Shown piece after piece: positions 55,025 to 64,000 of a DNA stretch of 64,000 nt; the first letter of the stretch is position 1; the number at the start of each line of letters is the position of its first letter. The position numbers and the translations under genes are program-made. The DNA comes from Bordetella genomosp. 13 (lineage in GTDB: Bacteria; Pseudomonadota; Gammaproteobacteria; Burkholderiales; Burkholderiaceae_B): contig NZ_CP021111.1 of the NCBI RefSeq assembly GCF_002119665.1, forward strand, positions 3,782,001 through 3,846,000, read 5' to 3'. Below the pieces are notes generated by a model that ran no database searches, had not been told where the DNA came from, and saw only the letters and a list, made by a program, of their open reading frames with translations.

Positions 55025-57574
55025 CTATCCGCCGCTTTCCGACGGCCTCAATTCCAGGCGATGCACGGGCCGCGAAGGCAGGAAGGGCGCGGGCGTGCCG
55101 TTGACCCAGTCTTCATGGCCCGCCAGGAAGAACGGCGACAGCGGGTGGCCCGAGGCGCCGCCCGGCATGTGCAGGCGTCCTTCATCCTCTCGCCCGGGCG
55201 ACACGACGAAACGCTCCGACGCGCCGAAGGACGCATGCTGGATCAGCGGCATGTTGGTGTCGCCGGACATCGGCTGGCCGGGCGCCGACAGCCAGCCGCG
55301 CAGCGGCTCGGGCGCCAGGCGGGCGAAGGCATGGCCCATCGCCAGACGGTTGCGCTCGCCCCATCGGGCGTCCTCCAGCCGGGCGCCGTCGCTGCTGTTG
55401 CGCGCGATGGCGGCATCGATGCGATCCAGCATGAACGCGCGCCAATCCGCGTGTCGCTTGGGCACCCATGCCTGATGGCTCGCCAGGACCTCCATCACCG
55501 CGTCCACCCGCGAGGACGCGCGGCCCAGCGACAAGGGAGGCGTCATGCCCGGCGCGCTGTCGGCCAGCCGCTGGTCCAGATTGCCGAACCACGCCTCGTA
55601 CAGCGCCTCGTGGAAATCGCGCACCAGGGTATAGCCGACCGAGGCGGCATCGGCGCGGCCGTTCCATTCGGCGACGATGCGGCGGTACGTAGCCCGCGCC
55701 GGATGATCGCGCAGCGCGGCCTCGTCCAGCGTGTCCAGCGCAAGCTTGCGCCAGGGCGCCAGCCACAGCGCCCGATCATCGAGCTGGATGGCCATCAGGT
55801 CGGCCTCGTTCGCGGCATCGCGCGCCAGCAGCGCGTCGCGGATCTGTGTGGCGCGCGCGCCCATGTCCGCGCCGCCGTCGCCGATCAGGCGCTGCTGTTC
55901 CGGATCGCCCAACTGCGTGCTGTTGCCGCTCCAGAGGCGCCCGCCGGCGGGATCGAGGATACGGGGATAGGCCTCGGGCGCCAGCCGCCCGGCCGGCACG
56001 TCGGCCTGGTTCGCGGCCACGGGAAACGCGCCCGCGTCGAGCGTGGCGCGAGGCAGCGGCCCGGCCAGCGTCCACCCGATGCGGCCGCCGCGGTCGGCCA
56101 CCAGAATGTTCTGGGTCGGCACCCCCGCGGTCTGCGCCACGCGCAGCGCCTGCTCCACGTCGCGCGCGTCTTCCATGGCCATCAGGCCCAGGTCTGTGGC
56201 GCCGGGCTGGTAGGCCACCCAGCGGACGGCGTACGTGCGACCCGCCACTTCCAGTATCGGCCCCCAGCGCGTTTCGTACACGGTCTGCGTGACGCTTCCC
56301 TGCCCTTTCACCTCGATCGTCTCGACGTATTCGCGCGCCGTTTCCCATTCGCTGGCCGGGCCCTGATAGCGCCTGGGCTCGGCCGGGTTGCGCTCGAGAC
56401 TGACCAGATCCAGGAAGTGCCCATAGGCGTTGGTGAAGCCCCACGCCACGTCGCCGTTGCTGCCTGCCACCACGACCGGCGCGCCGGGAAGGCTGACGCC
56501 GGACACGCGGCGCTGCCGGCCGGAGCCGTCGGGGTCGGGAAACTGCAGCGTCAGCCGATACCAGATGTTGGGCAGGGTAAGGCCCAGGTGCATGTCGTTG
56601 GCGACCTGTGCCCGTCCGCCGGCGCCGTGCGAGCCCGCCACGGCGAACGCGCTGCTGCCCACCGCGGCGCGCGGATCGGGCTGTGGCCATCCCGTGTAGC
56701 TGTGCAGGTCCAGCCCTGCCGAAGCGAGCAGCCGCGTTGCCAATGCGGCAGCAGGCTGCCCCGAGGCATGCGGCGGGGCGGCGTGCGGCAGGCCGGCCGC
56801 ATCGGCCGGACCATCGTCCAACCAGTCCGGCCGAGTGGCGGGCACATCGGGCCTGGCCGCGGCCGGCGCCACGCCGTCCATCGGCGCATCCCAGCGGCTG
56901 GACCGCGGCGCAAGATAGGCCAACAGGTCGGGCGGCACCTGTTCGCGCAGCGCACCGCGCGACAGCACGCGCCCCAGTTGCCCGGCCTGCAGGTTGAGGT
57001 ACATGGCATCGATGACCAGCAGCGTGTCCTGCGGCCGCCACTGGACGGGCGCCGTTCCAAGCACCAGATATTCGAACGGCCGCGCCCGCGACGCGCCCAG
57101 GGCGTCGTTGACGCCATCGGCGTAGCGCTGCAGCAGGCGGCGCTGGTCCTCGGACATCTCGGCGTAGATGGCGTCGGTACGCGCGCGGAAACGATGCACG
57201 CGGTTGCGCCGGTCCAGCGGCAGCGCGCTGGCGCCCACCAGCGCGGCCAGTTCGCCGGCGGCCACACGGCGCATCAGGTCCATCTGGAAGTAGCGGTCCT
57301 GTCCGTGCGCGAAGCCGGTGGCATAGGCCAGATCGATGCGGTTGCCGGCCGTGACGATGGCGCTGCCGGCCTCGTCGCGATCCACCGTGGCGGCGGCCGC
57401 CAGCCCGGGCGCCGCGCGAGCGCCATCCAGTTGCGGCAGGCTGGCTCTCATCAGCAGCACGCCGGCGGCCGCTATCAGCACGGCCAGCGCCACTGTCGCC
57501 GCCAGCAGCCACACACCGAAGCGCACGAGATAGCGCCCCTGAGAACGCCTGGACGGGATGGGCGTACCGATCAT
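55025..57574 (-). CDS. Penicillin acylase (Ntn-hydrolase) family protein
   Basis: An 849-residue precursor of an N-terminal-nucleophile amidohydrolase. A membrane or signal segment covers about residues 18-42. The alpha chain carries ATGFAHGQDRYFQMDLMRR. Auto-cleavage is expected at Gly306-Ser307 in AVGSSAFAVAGSHG, making Ser307 the beta-chain nucleophile; oxyanion residues fit the later GSNGDVAWGFTNAYG. Family members hydrolyse penicillins, N-acyl-homoserine lactones or other amides. A link to the adjacent N-acyl catabolic cassette is only suggestive. The ATG at 57574 is chosen because upstream codons are unlike the family. Confidence 0.87.
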   Translation of the reverse strand: MIGTPIPSRRSQGRYLVRFGVWLLAATVALAVLIAAAGVLLMRASLPQLDGARAAPGLAAAATVDRDEAGSAIVTAGNRIDLAYATGFAHGQDRYFQMDLMRRVAAGELAALVGASALPLDRRNRVHRFRARTDAIYAEMSEDQRRLLQRYADGVNDALGASRARPFEYLVLGTAPVQWRPQDTLLVIDAMYLNLQAGQLGRVLSRGALREQVPPDLLAYLAPRSSRWDAPMDGVAPAAARPDVPATRPDWLDDGPADAAGLPHAAPPHASGQPAAALATRLLASAGLDLHSYTGWPQPDPRAAVGSSAFAVAGSHGAGGRAQVANDMHLGLTLPNIWYRLTLQFPDPDGSGRQRRVSGVSLPGAPVVVAGSNGDVAWGFTNAYGHFLDLVSLERNPAEPRRYQGPASEWETAREYVETIEVKGQGSVTQTVYETRWGPILEVAGRTYAVRWVAYQPGATDLGLMAMEDARDVEQALRVAQTAGVPTQNILVADRGGRIGWTLAGPLPRATLDAGAFPVAANQADVPAGRLAPEAYPRILDPAGGRLWSGNSTQLGDPEQQRLIGDGGADMGARATQIRDALLARDAANEADLMAIQLDDRALWLAPWRKLALDTLDEAALRDHPARATYRRIVAEWNGRADAASVGYTLVRDFHEALYEAWFGNLDQRLADSAPGMTPPLSLGRASSRVDAVMEVLASHQAWVPKRHADWRAFMLDRIDAAIARNSSDGARLEDARWGERNRLAMGHAFARLAPEPLRGWLSAPGQPMSGDTNMPLIQHASFGASERFVVSPGREDEGRLHMPGGASGHPLSPFFLAGHEDWVNGTPAPFLPSRPVHRLELRPSESGG

Positions 57575-57712
57575 GGCTGTGAGACTCCGCGGCCGTCGAC
57601 GAGTTGCGGCTACGTTACCACGCGTGCATGGCGGCATCGCGGCAGGCATCCGGCCGGCGCCATGAGGCGTCCAGGGCATACGTGCCCGCGCATGGGCGCG
57701 GACCCGCTCGCG

Positions 57713-58036
57713 CTAGGTCGCGCGAGGCCGGCGGAAGAGATACCTGTAGACGAAGCCCGGATACCCCAGGACGAGGTACAGGCACAGGGTGATGGCGTAG
57801 AACTCCCAGGTCTGGCCGAACCGGTTGCCCAGCGCGCTTTCGAACGCGAATCCCAGGCAGCCGACCAGCAGATAGGACACCAGCACCTCGGCAAGCCGCA
57901 GCCAGAACGGCTTGGCGACCGGCACGCCGCCCTGTTTCCAGGGCAGCACGGCAAAGACACGCTCGGTAAGGAAAGGCAGGTTCGCGCTGACCAGGGCCAG
58001 CGCGATGAGCAGCCAGACGGCGACGGTCTGGTTCAC
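57713..58036 (-). CDS. DUF2818 family membrane protein
   Basis: A 107-residue protein with about three hydrophobic segments (VAVWLLIALALVSANLPF at 5-22, EVLVSYLLVGCLGFAF, FYAITLCLYLVLGYPGFVY). DUF2818 genes follow nuoN in many betaproteobacteria, as here (10 bp after nuoN). A role in complex I assembly or stability is therefore likely but undocumented. No catalytic motif is visible. Confidence 0.9.
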   Translation of the reverse strand: MNQTVAVWLLIALALVSANLPFLTERVFAVLPWKQGGVPVAKPFWLRLAEVLVSYLLVGCLGFAFESALGNRFGQTWEFYAITLCLYLVLGYPGFVYRYLFRRPRAT

Positions 58037-58046
58037 GCTCCCAGCC

Positions 58047-59531
58047 TCAAGGCAGCAGCGACGTCTGGATGGCCTGCACGCACAGGGCCAGCAAGCCGCC
58101 GGGCACGATACCCAACACCAGGATCAGCAGGCCGTTGAGCGACATGACACCGCGATGCCCGGCCGACGCCGACGACGCAGCCACTTCGGCGACCGGCTCG
58201 TCGAAGTACACCACCTTCACCACACGCAGGTAGTAGAAGGCGCCGATCAGCGAGAACAGGACCGCGACGACCGCAAGGCCGATGTGGCCCGCGTCGATCA
58301 CGGCCTGCAGCACCACCAGCTTGGCGGCGAAGCCCACCATCGGCGGCAGGCCCGCCAGCGAGAACATCAGCACCAGGATGATGGCGGCGCGCCACGGGCT
58401 GCGGCGGTTCAGGCCCTTCAGGTCGTCGATCTGCTCGCACTCGAAACCCTGCCGCGACAGCAGCAGGATGATGCCGAAGCTGGCCAGCGTGGTCAGCACG
58501 TAGGTCAGCATGTAGAACAGCGAAGCGCCGTACGCGGTGGCCGCGGCCTCGGGCTTGCCCTCGACCACGCCAGACAGCAGGCCCAGCAGGATGAAGCCGG
58601 TGTGCGAGATGGTGGAATAGGCCAGCATGCGCTTGAAGTTGCTTTGCACGATGGCCGTCAGGTTGCCTACCGCCAGCGACAGCACGGCCAGGATCATCAG
58701 CATCGGCTGCCAGTCGGCCGCCAGGCCGTGCAGGCCATCCACCAGCAGGCGCAGCGTGATGGCGAAGGCGGCCAGCTTGGGCGCGGCGCCCAGGATCAGC
58801 GTGACCGCGGTGGGCGAGCCGTGATAGACGTCGGGCACCCACATGTGGAACGGCGCGGCGCCCAGCTTGAACGCCAGGCCGGCAACCAGGAACACCACGC
58901 CGAACACCAGCGCCATCTGCTGCGCCTGGCCCGCCTGGATGGTGGCCGCGACTTCGGTCAGGTCGAGGTGGCCGGTGGCGCCGTACACCATGGACATGCC
59001 GTACAGCAGAAAGCCCGAGGCCAGCGCGCCCAGCACGAAGTACTTCATGGCGGCCTCGGTGGCCACCGCGTCGTCACGGCGCAGCGCGATCAGCGCATAC
59101 AGGGCCAGCGACATCAGTTCCAGGCCCAGGTAGATGGACAGCAGGTTGCCCGAAGACACCATCACCATCTGGCCCAGCAGCGCGAACAGCGTCAGCACGT
59201 ACAGCTCGCCGCCGCGCATCATGTCGCGGGCCTGCGCATAGACGCGGCCGTAGATCAGCGTGGCCGCGACCGACAGGTACGACGCGATCTTCAGCAGGTG
59301 GGACAGCGAATCGGTGACGTACAGGCCGTGGAAGGTCTTGCCCTGCACGCCGTCGCTCCACTGGATCGCCGACACCACGGTCAGCACGCCCAGCGTCAGC
59401 AGCGTCAGGACGAAGGTGGTCTTGCGCTCGGGATGGCTGCTCATCACGTCGGCGATGAGGATGGCCAGCCCCATGACCAGCAACAGGATCTCGGGCAGCG
59501 CCAGGGCGAAATCGATGTGGGATTGCATCAT
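58047..59531 (-). CDS. nuoN: NADH-quinone oxidoreductase subunit N
   Basis: A proton-pumping membrane-arm subunit of complex I, 494 residues with about 14 hydrophobic segments. The antiporter-like core includes the conserved Glu/Lys region [20 protein letters not shown] and lysines in [18 protein letters not shown] and [16 protein letters not shown]. It lies 10 bp downstream of nuoM in the order nuoJ-K-L-M-N. Confidence 0.96.
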   Translation of the reverse strand: MMQSHIDFALALPEILLLVMGLAILIADVMSSHPERKTTFVLTLLTLGVLTVVSAIQWSDGVQGKTFHGLYVTDSLSHLLKIASYLSVAATLIYGRVYAQARDMMRGGELYVLTLFALLGQMVMVSSGNLLSIYLGLELMSLALYALIALRRDDAVATEAAMKYFVLGALASGFLLYGMSMVYGATGHLDLTEVAATIQAGQAQQMALVFGVVFLVAGLAFKLGAAPFHMWVPDVYHGSPTAVTLILGAAPKLAAFAITLRLLVDGLHGLAADWQPMLMILAVLSLAVGNLTAIVQSNFKRMLAYSTISHTGFILLGLLSGVVEGKPEAAATAYGASLFYMLTYVLTTLASFGIILLLSRQGFECEQIDDLKGLNRRSPWRAAIILVLMFSLAGLPPMVGFAAKLVVLQAVIDAGHIGLAVVAVLFSLIGAFYYLRVVKVVYFDEPVAEVAASSASAGHRGVMSLNGLLILVLGIVPGGLLALCVQAIQTSLLP

Positions 59532-59541
59532 TATCCAGGTC

Positions 59542-61040
59542 TTACAGTTTCGAGACGGCCACGTGTTGCAGCAGGGCCTCGACCGACACGTGCATCACGT
59601 CGGTGAAGGGCTTGGGATAGATACCCATGTACAACACGGCGATCGCCATGATTCCCAGAAGCAGGAACTCGCGGCCATTGATGTCGGTGAGTTCTCGCAC
59701 GTGGTCGTTGGCGACGTCGCCGAACGCCACCCGCTTGACCATCCAGAGCGAGTAGGACGCGCCCAGGATCAGCGCCGTGGCGGCCAGCAGGCCCACCCAG
59801 AAGTTGTGCTCGACCGCGCCCATGATGACCATGAACTCGCCGACGAACCCGCTGGTGGCGGGCAGGCCGCTGTTGGCCATCGAGAACAGCACGAAGAACG
59901 TGACGAAGCGCGGCATCACGTTGATGACGCCGCCGTAGTCGGCGATGCGGCGCGAGTGCATGCGGTCATACAGCACGCCGATGCACAGGAACATCGCGCC
60001 CGACACGAAACCGTGCGACACCATCTGCACGATGGCGCCTTCGACGCCGGCCGTGTTGAAGATGAAGAAGCCCAGGGTGACGAAGCCCATGTGCGCCACG
60101 GACGAGTACGCCACCAGCTTCTTCATGTCGTCCTGGACGATGGCGACCAGCCCGATGTAGATGACCGCGATGAGCGACAGCGCGATGATCAGTCCGGCCA
60201 GTTCGTGCGAGGCATCGGGAGTGATGGGCAGCGAGAAGCGCAGGAAGCCGTAGGCGCCCAGCTTCAGCATGATGGCCGCCAGCACCACCGAGCCGCCGGT
60301 GGGTGCCTCGACGTGGGCGTCGGGCAGCCACGTGTGCACCGGCCACATCGGCACCTTGACGGCGAAGGCGGCCAACAGCGCCAGGAAGATCAGGATCTGC
60401 GGCGTGTAGCCCAGCTTGGTCTGGTGCCACGTGAGGATGTCGAACGAACCGCCCGAGACGTTCCACAGGTAGATGAAGGCCACCAGCGTCAGCAGCGAGC
60501 CCATCAGGGTGTACAGGAAGAACTTGAACGCCGCGTACACGCGGTTCGGGCCGCCCCACACGCCCACGATGATGTACATCGGGATCAGCGTGGCTTCGAA
60601 GAACACGTAGAACAGCAGGCCGTCCAGCGCGGCGAACACGCCGATCATCAGGCCCGACAGGATCAGGAACGCGGCCATGTACTGCGCCACGCGGCTGGTG
60701 ATGACCTCCCAGCCCGCCACCACCACGATGATGGTGATGAAGGCGGTGAGCAGCACGAACCACAGCGAGATGCCGTCCACGCCGAGGTGGTAGTTGGCGT
60801 TGAACGCCGAGATCCAAGAGGCCTTCTCGACGAACTGCATCGCCGCGGTGGTGTTGTCGAAGCCGGTGTACAGCGGGATGGTGACGAGGAAGCCGACTAT
60901 CGCGCCCAGCAGCGAGAGCTTGCGCGCCAGTCCCGGGTTCTCGTCGCGACCCAGCGCCAGCACCAGCAGACCGAATACGATCGGAACGAAGATCGCAAGC
61001 GTGAGCCAGGGAAAGTTGTTGGATGCCATCTCGCTTGCCA

Positions 61041-61044
<4 letters not shown>
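59542..61044 (-). CDS. nuoM: NADH-quinone oxidoreductase subunit M
   Basis: A proton-pumping antiporter-like subunit of complex I, about 500 residues. Three in-frame ATGs (61044, 61041, 61029) could start it. 61044 overlaps the nuoL stop and is used here, but [10 protein letters not shown] from 61029 is also likely. Conserved blocks are [18 protein letters not shown] [40 protein letters not shown] and [14 protein letters not shown]. It is between nuoL and nuoN. Confidence 0.96.
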
Positions 61045-63095
<2,051 letters not shown>

Positions 63096-63112
63096 ATTCT
63101 TCCGATACCCCG

Positions 63113-63421
63113 TCAGCCCTTCAGGCGATCGAGTTCGTCAACGTTGATCGTGCTCAGGTTGCGGAACAGCAGCACCAGGATCGCCAGGCCGATGGCGGCC
63201 TCGGCGGCGGCCACGGTCAGGATGAAGAACACGAACACCTGGCCGGCGGCGTCGCCGTACCACGTGGAAAACGCCACGAAGTTCATGTTGACGGCCAGGA
63301 GCATCAGCTCGACGGACATCAGCAGGATGATCAGGTTGCGGCGGTTCAGGAAGATGCCGAAGATGCCGATGGCGAACAGGATCGCCCCCAGGATCAGATA
63401 GTGGGCCAGCGTCAGCGTCAT
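63113..63421 (-). CDS. nuoK: NADH-quinone oxidoreductase subunit K
   Basis: A 102-residue complex I membrane subunit with three hydrophobic segments. Conserved: [20 protein letters not shown], the glutamate in [16 protein letters not shown], and [19 protein letters not shown]. The start overlaps the nuoJ stop (ATGA at 63418-63421), and nuoL begins 17 bp after its stop. The call is secure. Confidence 0.97.
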   Translation of the reverse strand: MTLTLAHYLILGAILFAIGIFGIFLNRRNLIILLMSVELMLLAVNMNFVAFSTWYGDAAGQVFVFFILTVAAAEAAIGLAILVLLFRNLSTINVDELDRLKG

Positions 63422-64000
63422 TGCTTTTCTCCTTGGGCGGCGGCGTCGGAAGGCGCCGCGGCCTGACCCTGCGCACGGGCGCTCTGGGCCTGCATCTTGA
63501 CCATGCGGAAGCGATCCTTGGCGCGCACGCGCACGGCGGCGGCGGGATCGTTGTACTTGACGTCGCGGCGGCCGCGCAGCGTCAGCGCGATGGCGGCGAT
63601 CATGCCGACCAGCAGCAGCGCGGCGCCGACCTCGACCGCGTACACGTATTGCGTGTACATGAGTTCACCCAGCGCGCGGGCGTTGTTGTAGTCCTCGCCC
63701 GTGGGGGCCTGGGGCCCGGCGGTGCTCCAGGTGGCGCCCAGCACGAAGGCCATCTCGAGCACCATGATGCCGCCGACCACCAGGCCCAGCGGCAGGTAGG
63801 TCTTCAGGCCGCGGCGCAGATGGTCGACGCGGATGTCGAGCATCATCACCACGAACAGGAACAGCACCATCACGGCGCCCACGTAGACCAGCACCAGCAG
63901 CAGCGCCAGGAATTCGGCGCCCAGCAGCATCCACAGCATGGCTGCGTTGGCGAAGGCGAGGATCAGGTGCATCACGGCGGTGACCGGGCTGCGCGCGCTG
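63418..64000 (-). CDS. nuoJ: NADH-quinone oxidoreductase subunit J (5' end cut by window edge)
   Basis: A complex I membrane subunit. About 194 residues are present and the frame remains open to the right edge, reading [16 protein letters not shown], which corresponds to an internal NuoJ position rather than a start. The internal GTG/ATG at 63975-63970 is thus not the true start. Conserved are [20 protein letters not shown] and [10 protein letters not shown]. The C-terminal tail is Ala/Gln-rich. Roughly 20-25 N-terminal residues lie outside the window. Confidence 0.95.
   Translation of the reverse strand, partial: SARSPVTAVMHLILAFANAAMLWMLLGAEFLALLLVLVYVGAVMVLFLFVVMMLDIRVDHLRRGLKTYLPLGLVVGGIMVLEMAFVLGATWSTAGPQAPTGEDYNNARALGELMYTQYVYAVEVGAALLLVGMIAAIALTLRGRRDVKYNDPAAAVRVRAKDRFRMVKMQAQSARAQGQAAAPSDAAAQGEKQ

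Overview
The window is 64 kb of GC-rich chromosomal DNA with high GC at third codon positions, so long antisense open frames shadow almost every gene. Gene content points to a betaproteobacterium of the Alcaligenaceae (Bordetella/Achromobacter type). The signs are Bug/TctC solute-binding proteins, an OmpR/EnvZ (RisAS-like) pair next to ahpC-ahpD, a DUF2818 gene after nuoN, a TsaB-RimI fusion and several branched-chain-type ABC cassettes. I see no rRNA, tRNA, prophage, insertion sequence or CRISPR array. The species is inferred, not proven.

Layout. 1-5.6 kb: pncB (cut by the left edge), a 245-bp imperfect palindrome, fdxA, fpr, a polyhydroxyalkanoate depolymerase, a soluble orphan RnfB-like ferredoxin and nth. 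5.7-10.7 kb: a five-gene ABC importer (LivG, LivF, binding protein, LivH, LivM). 11-12 kb: an orphan glycine-betaine-type binding protein. 12.1-17.1 kb: a second branched-chain-type importer on the minus strand, with permease and ATPase fused in one gene. 17.4-19.5 kb: msrB, yciB, bolA and a periplasmic prolyl isomerase. 19.7-23.8 kb: a FecI-FecR-TonB receptor iron-signalling cassette with a Fur-like box. 23.8-30.7 kb (minus): smc, zipA, ligA. 31-34.7 kb: lplT, a family-4 uracil-DNA glycosylase and tsaB-rimI. 34.8-38.2 kb: ompR-envZ, ahpC, ahpD. 38.3-43.4 kb: a LacI regulator, twin operators, a Bug protein, glucarate dehydratase, a small membrane protein and an MFS transporter. 43.7-50.8 kb: murI, ispF, ispD, mfd, serB. 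50.8-57.6 kb: a LysR regulator, a three-gene catabolic cassette (Bug protein, aspartoacylase-like and threonine-synthase-like enzymes) and a penicillin-acylase-family protein. 57.7-64 kb (minus): DUF2818, nuoN, nuoM, nuoL, nuoK and the 3' part of nuoJ, running off the right edge.

Most genes are conserved housekeeping or transport functions. The least explained DNA lies between genes. The mfd-serB gap holds two inverted copies of one core, each enclosed by its own long perfect inverted repeat of unrelated sequence, with covarying inner hairpins. The pncB-fdxA gap is a near-palindrome of about 245 bp. The LivG-LivF gap holds a tandem 60-bp repeat ending in stacked hairpins over the LivF ribosome-binding site. 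Two 13-bp operator copies precede the glucarate genes. The ispD and mfd start codons are 29 bp apart around a shared TATAAT-like element, suggesting nearly leaderless transcripts both ways.
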